NCBI GenBank assembly: GCA_025765595.1
Contig: JAIVFH010000038.1
Coordinates: 124,001 to 188,000, forward strand
From: Obelidium mucronatum
Lineage: Eukaryota > Chytridiomycota > Chytridiomycetes > Chytridiales > Chytriomycetaceae
DNA: 64,000 nucleotides
Direction: 5' to 3'
In this document: positions 32,119 through 42,877 of the stretch, in pieces
How the letters are laid out: each line of letters starts with the position of its first letter
Numbering within the stretch: the first letter of the stretch is position 1
Made by a program: the position numbers and the translations under genes
Notes under the pieces: model-generated
The model's database searches: none
The model's input: only the letters and a program-made list of their open reading frames with translations
Told to the model about the DNA's origin: nothing

Positions 32119-34758
32119 TTAGTCAACATCCATGTTGGCTTCCTCTTCCTTCTTTTCTTCAGCAGCTGGCTCCACATCGTTACCCAAAGCATCAGTTTCA
32201 GGCTCGGCAGGCTTCTCTTCAACCTTTGGTGCTGGCTTTGGCTTGTTCAAGATTGGGTTCACAAAGTAAGACAAACTGTCTCTCTCTTGGTTGATCTGGG
32301 CAACTGTCACAGCTGGGTTCACGTGCTTTGGTTGGTCGTTGATCTTGGAAATAGAAGTGTTCAACCATGCAAGCTTGGCGTCCACCTCCTTCTTGACCTT
32401 CTCCAAATCGGCTGGAGCAATGTGGGAGTAACGGTCATCCTCAGCAGACAACTTCAACAAGTAGTCGTTGGCAGCTTCACGGAACAGCTTCTCAGCGCGT
32501 GGTCTCTCTTCGGCTTCCAAGTATCGAGCAGCGACTGGGTCACCCTTCGCCTTCAATCCATTCAATTTCTCAACAAAGACGCTCTTGGTAGCTTCTTCGC
32601 CGTCTCCATACAGCCAGTCTTCCATCTCATTGCATTCAGCGCTGAAAGCCGTTCGCTCAGAGTCGGTGATGAAGTCACTCCAAGCCATATCAAGCTTGTC
32701 ACGAGCATAGTATACGTATTCTTCGAGCTGGTTACGCTTCTCAGCAGTGTCCATCACAAGACGGTCAGCAGCAGCCATCTGTCCTTCGGCAGCGTGCCAC
32801 TCCTTGACGAGCTCACGGGATGCACCAGCAGTGTGAACAACGATTTGGAGATCGTGCTTACGAGTAACACGCTTCATCTTGGCTGGTGGACCACCCTTGG
32901 CAGCCAAAGTGGCAGCAGTCACTTCCTTCTTCTCATCGGTATCCATAGCATCTCCCTCCTTCTTCTCTTCGTCCTCAGCTGGGACAAGGACTTCTTCAAT
33001 CTGTTGAGCACTGTCCAAAGTAACCAAGTTGTTTCCATCCAAATGAGCCTTGACCTTGATGGTAGCCTTACCAACACCGTCTCCACAGGCATTTGGGTCT
33101 CCACTGAGCTTCTTGATTCCAGTGACAGTGAAGGAAGCCAGCTTGTTCTCTGGAACATATGGAAGCTGTCTGTCAGGAAGCAGAGGCATCGTACAAGGCT
33201 TCAACAGTCAACTTGACGTGTCCATTGTGTTCAGGAGAGTTCAGTCTCTGGCAAGCGGCGGTAGAAGGTCAAACCCTTGGAGCTAGGAATAACGTTTCCA
33301 ACTGGGAAAGCTTCCATTTCAGAGTCACCAGCTTCGCCGTTCTTCTTGGCTGGAACCAAAGATGGGTCCCAAGCGAGGTTGATGGGGTATCCGTTCCAGT
33401 CTTGGACAGTGAAGTCACGGACCTTGAAGACTGGGGAAATGATGGCACATTGAAGGGCACATCCACGGGCAACGGCTTCGTCCAAGTTGAGGGTGGTGCT
33501 CAACTTGTTTTCTCCAAAGAATTCCTTGAGGAAAGTCCTTGACAACAGCCAAACGAGTAGATCCTCCGACCAACTCAACAAAGTCAACTTCAGCAGCTGA
33601 AATACCAGCAGCTTGCAAAGCCTGCTGGATGGGTCCTTCCAAACGGGACACCAATGGGGAAACCCATTCCAAAAAGTCGGCACGGTGGACTTCCGCAGAC
33701 ACATCCTTGTCGTCCATCAAGCACTCCACGTTGAGCATGGTCACACTGTTGGCACTGAGAATCTTCTTGACCTTTTCACATCCTTGACGAAGACGGAAGA
33801 GAGCTTTTGGGTTGGATCGAATGTCCATCTTGTATTTCTTGTTGAATTCGGTTACGTAGTGGTCAACAATCTTCTCGTCAAAGTCACGACCTCCAAGGTT
33901 GCGGTCATAGGCAGTAGACTTGACGGTGAGCTTTCCCTTAACAAATTGGACGACAGCGACCTGGTAGGAGCTGTTACCCATGTCAACAAAGACGACAGTA
34001 CGGGGCTTAAGGTTTGGGTTTTCAACGACATCTGGGAGGTCAGTTTTTGTGATACCGTATCCGAGAGCAGCTGAAAACGATCACAAAATTTAAGAAACAC
34101 ATCATAAACGTTCAACCAAGAAGACTTAGAATACATACATGCGGTCAAGTCATTCATGATTCGAAGCACGTTCAAACCAGAAATCTCGGCAGCATCCAAA
34201 ATAGATCGTCGCTGACGATCCGTGAACCATCCTGGAACAGACAAGACACAATCAGTGCATGGCATCTTGATTTCCTTTCCGGTAAATTCCTTGACTTGAC
34301 CAAAAAACATGGCAGCGACCTGAGTCATGGAGAAAGGTGCGTTCATCTCCAGCAAATTGCACGCGGGCGGCAACGTCTCCTTGCTCGCCTTCAACTAATT
34401 TGCAGTTGACGTATTTTTGCTCAAGGGAAAGGACATCTGGGTCGGCAAAAGAACGACCCATCAGACGCTTCAAGCCACCAACGGTGCTCTTGAAGTTTGA
34501 GATTTCCTGAGTTTTGGCGGATTCTCCAAGGAATCTCTGCTTTTCACCAAATGAGACAAGGGAATCTTTAAAATAATAATTCTTGGTTAGAATAATAGCA
34601 AAACCTTATAATTTTAAAGTAAGAAAAAGGGAAAGGAAAAAAAATACTTACGGGGTTGCACGGTTCGAAACTTCGTTGGTAATAACATCGATACCCTTGT
34701 TTCGGGCAACGGCCACAACCGTGTTCAAGTTTCCAAAATCAATACCGACTACAGACAT
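32119..34758 (-). CDS. Hsp110-family chaperone (SSE1/Hsp88-like)
   Basis: This cytosolic Hsp110 acts as a nucleotide-exchange factor for Hsp70 and as a holdase. The start [18 protein letters not shown] is canonical. The next exon continues [75 protein letters not shown] (Hsp110-type), [17 protein letters not shown], an intron (about 34072-34137), then [47 protein letters not shown] and [16 protein letters not shown]. The C-terminal half includes the long acidic loop and helical lid ([34 protein letters not shown]), ending NMDVD at 32119. One-base frame changes occur at about 34380, 33540, 33235 and 33190 inside conserved sequence, so they are very probably assembly indels. A strong TM-containing frame runs in phase into the start codon (see next feature). 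Confidence 0.93.
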
Positions 34759-35073
34759 TTTGTTGATGTGAACGTCGTTTAGCAAAGCGGATGAAGAGTC
34801 AAGCTTTTTGTCTTTTTTAGAGGAAGATTTAGTTTTTTTGTGTGCAGAAGAATAAGATGACGATGAGCGTTTGTAAACGAGAAAAGCGAGGACTGCACAC
34901 GCTGCGAGAACGAGGGAGGGGACAAGAAGGTCGTCGAGAGCGTAGCCGAAGATGAGAGTAGGCTGCTGATCAGAAGGAGATGGAGAAACTGAAGTGGATG
35001 CAGATGCTGCAGCTGCAGATTTAGTCCTTCCTTTGGAGGACGTAGTGGTATAGCTGTCGGAAGGAATTGTGGG
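34759..35073 (-). other. In-frame coding-like segment with a transmembrane helix upstream of Hsp110
   Basis: The frame of the Hsp110 start codon stays open upstream to a stop near 35076. It encodes about 100 residues: a Ser/Thr/Pro-rich stretch ([16 protein letters not shown]), a hydrophobic helix ([20 protein letters not shown]), a basic Ser/Lys-rich tail ([20 protein letters not shown]) and then [10 protein letters not shown] before MSVVG. There is no Met. A second frame, open up to 35318, could supply a start through a one-base change near 35070 (MLVHSGG...). It could be a tail-anchored protein fused by annotation chance, an alternative N-terminus, or an exon of an upstream gene. Composition looks coding; function is unknown. 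Confidence 0.4.
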
Positions 35074-35319
35074 CTAATTGTTGGGTGTGGTTTTTGAGCG
35101 AGTTGTGAGATTTGCCAAATGGAGTCGTTTCGATCTGACGAGCGACGCAGGTTTTCGTTACTGAGGAGGAGGAAGGCCACTGGTGGTGACGAAGCGGTGT
35201 CGAAACAAGAGGCCAATTTCACGTTTTTTCTGATTGACGTTTTCCTTTTCCTAATGCTTCTTTTGGCGTCCGTCACCCGCCAGTCCTCCCGCTTCCATCC
35301 TCCGCTGTGAACGAGCAAT

Positions 35320-35997
35320 CTGAGATCAAATGCAGCCGCTGTAGAAGTTGTAGCAGCCCTAGTGGTTGGGTAGCTGGATAGAGCCAGTTGCAGCTTGGGA
35401 CGAGCTTAGACGACCCTCCTCCTCCTCCTCAACGCAAGCGCAACGTGTCGAATCTTAGAAAGAACGGAAGGAAATAGAAACAAACCTTTTGGAAAAAGTA
35501 GACAAAAGTTACAGTCCTTTTTTTTGCTTTTTTCGAAGTGCAAATTTTCAATAAACGAAAATTCAAAGCGCAGATTGAAACATTCCAAAAAGTTCCATGA
35601 CTTTCTTTTTCAATTCTTCTGTTTCCTTGTAAAGATGGTTTTTTAAAAGAGTAAAAAAGAGGGGCCCTCGCTGTCTATGGGTCGCCGCCATCAGGGGAGC
35701 GACCAAAAGTGTCTGAGCGTGTTTTGACTTAATTTAGTCCGTGTTCAGATGATCTCCTGCATTCGTTTACACATCAATTCTGTATTTGATTGGTTCTTGA
35801 AATTACTCAAGGCAGCTGTTTCCAAAAATACACTGTCAGTTTCCATCGCTGCATTAATTAACGCGATAATCCGAAAAGCGACGGAGAAAAGCATCTACAA
35901 ACAGTGCGGAATGCCCAAATCACGCTTGTCAAATCACGCAGGTTTGTGTGTGTCTCTTTCTTTGCTTGTTTCCAAAAATCGAATCTCATCAAAGTCA
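35320..35997. other. Intergenic region
   Basis: About 680 bp between the Hsp110 upstream frame and the secreted Gly/Thr-repeat gene. I see no supported gene. Short frames on both strands lack recognisable features. Confidence 0.4.
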
Positions 35998-36990
35998 AAT
36001 GGTTGTCTCGACAGTCAACCAAATGCTGTGGCTTCTGCTTTGTCTCTGTGCTGTCGGCAACGCTGGCGCAAGCACAGGGCACCGGGACTGGAGCAGGCAC
36101 TGGCACTGGTACGGGCACCGGGGGTACAACGGGGGGTACTACTGGGGGAACTACCGGCGGGAACAGGACAGGACGGGACAGGGACAGGGAACTGGAACCT
36201 GGGACCGGACCGGAACAGGCACAACGCTTCCGGGGCTTCTGGGTGGAACCGCCGTCGGCAGCCGCCAACAACGTGACGCAGACTTGTGTGCCAAACAGCG
36301 CAGCCCAGCCAGGCGCCATCTTTATGCTCTCGCCAAACGCCAACAACATTCAAACCTCGGCCGGTGTCGTTGGCGGAAAGCTGAATATTACATGGGCCTA
36401 CGACGTATGTATTAACAATTCGAAAGGGGTGTTTTTGTTCAAATGGACTCACTCGGCGACTCTTTCCTTCACAAACTCAACAATCAGCGAAACACTTTGA
36501 TTCCCAACACAATCAGCATCTACTACGCGCAAATGCCAGTCTCAAACGCTCTCGTCACTGCCTCACCTCCAACCCCAGCAACATACTACCAAAACCCACC
36601 CATCGCCCAGAACTTGCCCTGGAAGCGCTACTTTCTATATTTGGCCAATCACTGGACTGACACCTGGAAACTATCTTTTGCGTATTGTTGGAGACGGCAT
36701 TGATCTTCCATACTACACGCAACAACATCCGGGCCAGGTTCAGTGTTACAAGCCAAACCAGGCGTTTCCAGCGCAGAGTCAAGTTGCATTTGCTATCGCT
36801 GGAAATTCTCAACTTGTTGGATTCCCAGACAGTTTTGGGCCGTCGAACGCGGCCTTTGGTAGTTTGCATGCGCCAGGGGTCCTTGTTCTTAGCTGCAATC
36901 ACAGTTTGTCACTCTTCTCATGGTGTAAAAAAACGAATAGGACAATATTGGACTGTCTCTGTTATATTAAGTATTCGTCTGATGATTGAT
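35998..36990 (+). CDS. Secreted protein with Gly/Thr repeat and an extracellular domain
   Basis: A signal peptide (MVVSTVNQMLWLLLCLC) begins at 35998; after a one-base change near 36050 it joins LSATLAQAQGTGTGAGTG, a low-complexity GT/GTGTGG run ending in NRTGRDRDRELEPGTG. The folded part follows: CVPNSAAQPGAIFMLSPNAN, SAGVVGGKLNITWAYD, an intron (from 36405), NTISIYYAQMPVSNALVTA, NPPIAQNLPWNATFYIW (after a shift), PGNYLLRIVGDGIDLPYYTQ and CYKPNQAFPAQSQVAFAIAG. The pattern of a proline-led 'GxIxMLSP...G..LxITW' strand and a later 'LRI' strand resembles fungal cell-surface domains such as DUF7137, but I cannot confirm this. No clear GPI signal. Frame breaks at about 36050 and 36630 are needed. 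Confidence 0.55.
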
Positions 36991-37154
36991 TTTTTTTTTT
37001 TTTTGCATACAGTGTGGAGGTGTTAGAGTTCCCTTTTAGTATTCCTTGTCTCATTAAAATTGAAAATGAAACCTCGACATCTTAACTCGTATTTATTGGC
37101 AAATACTTCCAGAGAAAAAAAGGACCTGTGATTCCAAGTTGTTTTTTTTTTGCT

Positions 37155-38258
37155 TCAAGAATCAAGAGGCTTGAACTCGGTGCGCGTTACGGTTTCAGTC
37201 CTGGTAACCTTGTCACCCACTTTGTAAGTAGAAGTTTTTGTGGTAACTACCTTGTTGTATGGCTTGCCTCCAACGGGTTCAACGGCGGGTGCCGCTTGTG
37301 GGGCAGGCCGACTTAACTTCTGCTGCGGCAACTGGGACTTCATCTCTAAGGACCTTTCTAAAGAATGATGCGAAAATGTTCAATGCTTCTGTGGCGCGGC
37401 GGTTGTTTTCTTCGTTCGAGTAATCGCCACGGGCACCGACCCATCTATTTGTGTTTAAAGGGGTTGGTCAGAATTCCACCGCCAAGAAGTAAGAAAAAGA
37501 AAAAGGAAAATTATACCCATGGTGCATGTCATCGAATCGCTGATGAATTGAAAGCTTGGAAGCCTTAGCATTCTTTTGCACAGCTTCAAAAATGTCATCC
37601 TGTGCAACAGTTTTAAAACAACAACAGACATGCAAAATCAAGAATAAAAAAAAAAACCCCCCCTAACCATCAATTTAGCATCCTCATCCTTGGAAGGAAG
37701 CAACGCAACAGGAACCTCCAACTTCTCCGCAAACGAAACCTCCAACAACGAAGGATGTGCTGTCGCGATTCCTTTAACCGCCTCTAAACCCTCCACATGA
37801 CCCACATCGCCACCCAATCGAAAGACAACCTTCCCACCCCAACAAAGCCCCACAACAACAACAGAATCAACACCATGCGTCTCCTTCAACCACTTGGCCA
37901 CACGCACGAGATCATGGCGCACGACCGTGTCGTAATCCCATTTCCCCAAGAAGGCCATGATGGCGTCGCGTCCACCTTCACGGGGCAGTGTCTCGCTTCT
38001 GTAAAAGTCGGGCACGATCACATGGAATCCGAGGGTTTGGGCGAGTAGATCGGCGACTTGTTTGACGTTTGGGTGGTTTACTCCGAATGCATCGTGCACG
38101 ACAATGACGGCCTTGTTTGTCTTTGTGTATGGGGTTGGGGCGTAGTAGTCGTTGGTGGTGGGGGTGAGGACGTGGACGGTTGTTCCTTCGGATTGGTAGT
38201 CGGCGGAAACGGCTGGAACGTTGCAGCAAGCGTCAATGAGAGTTGGAGGGGTTGTCAT
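37155..38258 (-). CDS. Dienelactone hydrolase family protein
   Basis: This is an alpha/beta hydrolase of about 280-300 residues. Exon 1 (from MTTPPTLIDACCNVPAVSAD at 38258) holds KAVIVVHDAFGVNHPNVKQV, GFHVIVPDFYRSETLPREGG, VVVVGLCWGGKVVFRLGGDV (nucleophile Cys in GLCWGG), and HPSLLEVSFAEKLEVPVAL. Exon 2 (after intron GTTAGG...CACAG) holds DDIFEAVQKNAKAS and HQRFDDMHHG, the catalytic His. Exon 3 (acceptor near 37450) continues WVGARGDYSNEENNRRATEA, LNIFASFFRKVL. The acid of the triad should be the Asp of the SKDED stretch. Beyond the family's usual end there is a Pro/Thr extension (VTTKTSTYKVGDKVTRTETV) reached by a frame change near 37317; without it the protein ends near 37282. Physiological substrate unknown; fungal relatives act on dienelactones or similar esters. 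Confidence 0.85.
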
Positions 38259-38504
38259 GTTTTTGGGAAGAACTTTTTTTTCCCAACTCTCCTTAATGCA
38301 CGGGGTTATTGTATTCAGGGAATTGGCTGATGATGTATTCTGCACGGGGAAAATTTATAAAACTTGATTTCATATCAGTATTTTCAAATCAAGTCAATTC
38401 ACGAAAGGGATCAAAAATGCAGACGAATGTATTTAAACGCTGTTGAATTAACAAAAACAAAAACCATCTAATGCATGTGTGTGAATGCTTTGAGCTTTGA
38501 GATG

Positions 38505-39095
38505 TCAAAAAAAATGTTCAAGAAGTTCGCCAGTGCTGGTTTGACAGCACCAAAACGACACGCACAAAAAAAAAACTAATATTCTTAATAGAAGTCGCGA
38601 AACACAACAAACCGAATGATCTCCGGTGTATAATTAATGGAAACGTTTATGACTTGACAGGTTTCAACTTGAGTCCCAAAATCCTCACACCCATATTTTC
38701 TTTCAACCAAAAAAAAAAGATTTTCATCCTGGATCGGCAGGTGTCCTGTACAAAATCGCAGACCAAGACGCAACAACCCAATTCTTTCGCCTGCATCGAA
38801 AAGAAATCCTCACCAAATACTCAAGTTGGCTTGACTGCATCACTTACCATATGAACAAAATGAGTTATAAAGAGCAGACTGAGCATTTGGCAGGACCGAT
38901 TGCATTCTGAAAGGTTTGGATATATGTAGTTCTTGAATGAGTGGGTTCTGTTTTTTTACTGATAGTCTTTTGCAGTATCAATGCACCAGGATGTCTCACT
39001 TGGTGGCAGATAATTCAGTGCAGATATTTGGAGGACGGGGAATCACACGAACTGGCATGGTGAGGGAGTTTGTTGAAATGCTTGTAAAATGAAAT
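38505..39095 (+). pseudogene. Relic of cytochrome b5-acyl-CoA dehydrogenase
   Basis: Three separated pieces match a fungal acyl-CoA dehydrogenase with an N-terminal cytochrome b5 domain. At 38605-38665 the frame reads EVAKHNKPNDLRCIINGN and VYDLT, the heme-binding N-half of cytochrome b5. After an intron, 38713-38880 reads FHPGSAGVLYKIADQDATTQ, FFRLHRKEILTKYSSW, with the two heme-ligand His positions (HPG and LHR). At 38967-39060, after a splice-acceptor-like TTTTGCAG, comes QCTRMSHLVADNSVQIFGG and RGITRTGM, the C-terminal ACAD signature QIFGGRxITxTGM. The roughly 400 residues of the ACAD body are missing, so this cannot be a working enzyme. It sits directly before NUP85. Deletion or misassembly could explain it. 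Confidence 0.6.
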
Positions 39096-39130
39096 AAAAC
39101 AAAAAATAAAACAAAAACCAAAACGACCAC

Positions 39131-41519
39131 ATGCAGGCGTCGCTCGTGTCCTCGTTCGCCTCCTTCCTGCGCGCGCCTACGCCGGCAACGCGCGCGCGGC
39201 TGCTCGACGACTCGGTGCGGCAGCGCGGCAACATTGCGTCGTTTGTCGCTGCGCTGGCGGCGCAAATCGCGGAAAGCGCAAAGAGCGACGCCAACTGCTT
39301 CGGCGAGTCGGCGCGCGTTGGCGAGTGCGTTGCTGTTTGTGTTTGTGTTTGGAACAACGAAACAACTAAAAACAAAAACAAAACAAAAACAAAAACAAAA
39401 AGACTCGCGCGCATCCACGCCGCCGCGTCGCTTTGGCTGCTCGCCGAGGCGCTGCTGCTGCACAGCGCCGCCGCCCATCTGCCGTCGCGGCTGCTCGTCT
39501 GGCTCAACGCCCTCGACCCGCAGCCGTCGCAGGCAGAAAACAAGGCCCTCGTCAGCGATCCGCTGCCCTCCGCGCATCCGCTCTTCTGGAAATACGTCAA
39601 AAAGTGTCTGCTCAGAGGCCACTTCTACGCCGCCGCAAGCATGCTCGAAAAACACGAATTCTACGCCGCCCCAGCCACGAGTCGCTCTGCCCCAAACACC
39701 CAAAATGTCTACGCGAGTCTGGTGTCACTCATTCACGCAATGCCGAAACTCGCTCACGGCTCTACTCTTACTCAAAACTCGAAAGCTCAACTGGATTCAT
39801 CCTGGGCACAGTGGAGGAGGTCTGTCAGTGTGTACAAAGACTCTGCGCGTTTACTTGCCGTGTTTGGTCGATTTGAGGTTCGTTGCTTGGTTTTTCTTAT
39901 TAGTTTTAGAATGCTTTCTTTATGCTCTTTTTTTCATCAGGATCTTGAACATGTCGCTGCTTGCTTTGGAATTATGGCCGCAGACTTGAATGTATTGAGT
40001 CGTGAATGCTTAAATAGTGGTAGTGGTGGTGATATGGAGGACCAGGAGGGTTCCAAATATGGTTGGATGGAAGCATTGGTGGCCTATGTTTGGTATACAG
40101 ATCCCTTTTGTCTTAATACGGGTGTTTCTAGTCATTTGGAGTTGCTGAGAAGTGTAATGGATATTCCTGTTTTGCCTGAGAATGGTGGGTGGATTTTCGT
40201 ACCGCAGAAGACGGTGAATTCCTGCCGCCGCCGTAGGCGGTATTTTTTGTCATATTTGATACCGCCGCAGGTGGTATACTGCTACCGCCGTAGGCGGTGT
40301 TTTTCTTTCATTTCTTGATTGCATTGCCATCGTAGCTTTCTTGATTCCATAAACTCATATGCTTATTCCTTTTTTAAAAAAAGGCAAGTTGGACGAAGAC
40401 GCTGACGACCACGAGATTTTTCAGACCGCTGTAGTAGCACTGTTGGATCTCCAAGTAGACATTGCAGTCTTGAACTTGCTGCCTCAAATCGACTTTACAA
40501 TTGCCACACACTTGGTTCACTTATTGCATCAATTGGGAGAATTGGACGCACAAGAAGGAGTCGACTCTTTTATTTACTTTAGTGGAGAAGATGCCATGAA
40601 AGTGGTTGAAGTTTCAACTTCCGATAAATCAATCTTGTCGGTTCGCGACCAGTTGCTTATTGAATACGCCATCAAACTTACAACCGCCCAAGAAGAAGAA
40701 GAACAAGAGGAAGATGGCGAGCCCCAGATGGAAGGAAAAGAGGCCCCTCAATCCAACCAATTCGTTTACATTGCCATCCATTATCTCTCCCATGTACTTG
40801 AAACAAACAATGGATCCTGTTTACCAGCAAAAGAACAACTCGAAAACTTGTTGCTGAATAGAATCCCATTCACTGAAAGCAATGCCCAGTTCAGAAAACT
40901 GATATCCATTGCTCGTGACTGTGGGCTGGATTCCGTCGTCAAGACTCTTCGCGACAGATACGCAAAATCGCGTGAGTCTCAGGAAGGGCGGGAAGGAGAA
41001 GCGATCCGACACTATGTATTGGCGAATCAAATACCCCGCGCGAATAAGGTTGCTCAAAAGTTGTTGGAAGGATATATCAAGCAGGATGATGATACGTCTG
41101 CAGAGAAACTCCAGGTGATTACTCAAATGAGTGAATCAATTGTTGCAACGAGTCCGTTTCTGGCGGTATTGGTGAAGCTGGTTGCGTTTCAGGATTTTTA
41201 TGAACGTAAAGTGTGGAACGAGTGTGGTGCCGCGTTGTTGGAGTTGTTGACGCGCGTTCCAACACCGAAATGGGTGTGGGCGAGGTTATTGGCGGATTCA
41301 GTCTTGCTTTTGGAGAGTGAGACTATGGTGTTTAAAGTGGATGAGACTTTTGAATTGATGCGATGTTTGGAGCAGGTTGTAGGGCTGTGGGATGGAAAGG
41401 GTATTTGCAAGGGTAATAGTGGCAAGGGTGGTGGAATGGATGTGGATGAAGAACGTATTGATATTGAAGTCGTGAGGCTGGCTTTGAGCAGGAATCTGGC
41501 GAGGGCAATGATGACTTGA
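39131..41519 (+). CDS. NUP85: Nucleoporin NUP85 (Y-complex subunit)
   Basis: NUP85 is an alpha-solenoid member of the Nup84/Nup107 Y-complex scaffold of the nuclear pore. Four exons: 39131-39324, 39403-39877, 39941-40184, 40384-41519. Exon 1 starts MQASLVSSFASFLRAPTPA. Exon 2 holds LARIHAAASLWLLAEALLLH, PLFWKYVKKCLLRGHFYAA and SSWAQWRRSVSVYKDSARL. Exon 3 holds DLEHVAACFGIMAADLN and WMEALVAYVWYTDPFCL. Exon 4 starts KLDEDADDHEIFQTAVVALL, then DIAVLNLLPQIDFTIATHLV, LSVRDQLLIEYAIKL, IPRANKVAQKLLEGYIK, and ends RLALSRNLARAMMT, as in the Nup85 family. The order of helical repeats and the crown motif fit this family; about 670 residues. Exon 1-2 is very GC-rich, exon 4 is not. The third intron carries palindromic repeats shared with the copper ATPase gene. 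Confidence 0.8.
40215..40310 (+). repeat. Palindromic ACCGCC-GTA-GGCGGT repeats in NUP85 intron 3
   Basis: Three copies of a 6+3+6 palindrome (GCCGCCGTAGGCGGT, ACCGCCGCAGGTGGT, ACCGCCGTAGGCGGT) separated by T-rich spacers lie inside the intron at 40185-40383. In sense orientation they are the same as the units in the copper ATPase intron at 52.7-53.7 kb. Confidence 0.8.
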
Positions 41520-41634
41520 ATTAAAAGGAACGAAGTTTTTGAAACATTTTTTTTTGTGTGGGGGGGCTGGCTTGCAAAACACGAGAGTTTCACAAATCCC
41601 CCACAAAAAAAAACCAAACCATCCCGACGTTCGA

Positions 41635-42783
41635 ATGCAGCTCCGTCTTCCTCGCTTCTTTAGTCGCCCTCGTGCACAAGAAGCTTCAGGGAGCTCGCAA
41701 TCGTCGCTTGGTTCTGGTTCAACAGCGCAACCAACTCTGAATGAAACGAATGCAACCAGTAATCAACTGTCCACATCGCCACCTCACGGACGCCCAAGAG
41801 TCACTGTGCCGAATCCACAGGCAGTGGTTGTAATGGGTGGAGATGAGGGTCTCGTTGTTCCCTTTGCAAACCAAATGTCGATGTATTCCCCATCTCCAAT
41901 TGCTCTGGCTGCAGAACCCCACTTTGCGCATCCACCCTTGAAACCAAGAAAGAAATACGAATACGAATGCTCCAATCCTGCACAAAGTACCAAACTCATG
42001 CACCTTCCAAACGAGCTTCTCATCAAAATCAGTCTCCACGCTGGATTCTTTAGTGCCCTAACACTCATCAAGACTCACCCACGCTTCAATGACCTTTTAA
42101 TGGATCCACGGTCTTGGAACGATTACAGCAACGCTGGCGCCAGCGACGACATGATTGAATCTGAAATCACAATCTGCACCAAAATCCACACCTTTGACCA
42201 CTTGGTGTTTGGACTCTGGGATTCCCCTCCTCCTACCGCTTCGACCACCACCACTCTGTCAAGCGAACCCAGCGTATACTTTGAACACATGACATTCAGT
42301 GAACAATACGATTTCCTGGGCGGCGTCAACATGACCTTGACAAGAACCGGAAGAATCCAAAGCGAATTCTTTGAACACCGTGAAACCCTTGCATGCTACA
42401 AACGCGCCTTGATTACAGCTGTAGAGCAAGGGATTTTGCCGGGCACCGCGCCGTCAGGGGAGCCCCCTGCAGGCGCCAAAATCGATCATAGTTGTGAGGA
42501 GTGTGAGCGGTATGATTATCGACGTGTTTTGAAGTCGATTTTCGTGTTTGATGAGGTTCCGTATAACCCGCGATGGGGGAAGGAAGGGTTTTGTTGGAGG
42601 TATCAGTATAAAGATGGGAGGAGGAGTGTGAAGGTGATGATTAAGCCGTATGAAGGAGCTGTTGGGTATGGGGCGGGTGTTAAGGATTTACCGAGTTTGT
42701 GGATCAAGAAGGTGAAGGTGAATGGGTGTGAGTTGGAGCAAGGGGAGTGGGAGTTGTTTCAAAAGTTGATACAAAGGCGTTGA
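41635..42783 (+). CDS. F-box-like protein of unknown function
   Basis: This intronless gene has about 382 codons from MQLRLPRFFSRPRAQEASGS (41635). The N-terminal 120 residues are Ser/Thr/Pro-rich and disordered. At residues 123-150 an F-box-like helix stretch reads KLMHLPNELLIKISLHAGFF, SALTLIKTHPRFNDLL; the 'LPNELLxKI' start is typical of F-boxes. The rest (EITICTKIHTFDHLVFGLWD, FSEQYDFLGGVNMTLTRTG) includes CEECERYDYRRVLKSIFVFD and WRYQYKDGRRSVKVMIKPY, possibly a substrate-recognition beta domain. The family is not recognised. If the F-box is real, it would be an adaptor of an SCF ubiquitin ligase. It lies 115 bp after NUP85 and converges on B9D2. Confidence 0.6.
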   Translation: MQLRLPRFFSRPRAQEASGSSQSSLGSGSTAQPTLNETNATSNQLSTSPPHGRPRVTVPNPQAVVVMGGDEGLVVPFANQMSMYSPSPIALAAEPHFAHPPLKPRKKYEYECSNPAQSTKLMHLPNELLIKISLHAGFFSALTLIKTHPRFNDLLMDPRSWNDYSNAGASDDMIESEITICTKIHTFDHLVFGLWDSPPPTASTTTTLSSEPSVYFEHMTFSEQYDFLGGVNMTLTRTGRIQSEFFEHRETLACYKRALITAVEQGILPGTAPSGEPPAGAKIDHSCEECERYDYRRVLKSIFVFDEVPYNPRWGKEGFCWRYQYKDGRRSVKVMIKPYEGAVGYGAGVKDLPSLWIKKVKVNGCELEQGEWELFQKLIQRR

Positions 42784-42877
42784 TTAAAAAAAAAAAAAAA
42801 ATTCGTGAAACACCAAGTTTTATTACATTTATATATATTGGTTTTTTATTTTTCATTAGCTAGTTTTTTTCTTTATA

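Noticed and set aside
32107..33216. 369-codon open frame on the plus strand
   Set aside because: It is the exact antisense of the Hsp110 C-terminal half, whose homology is unmistakable.
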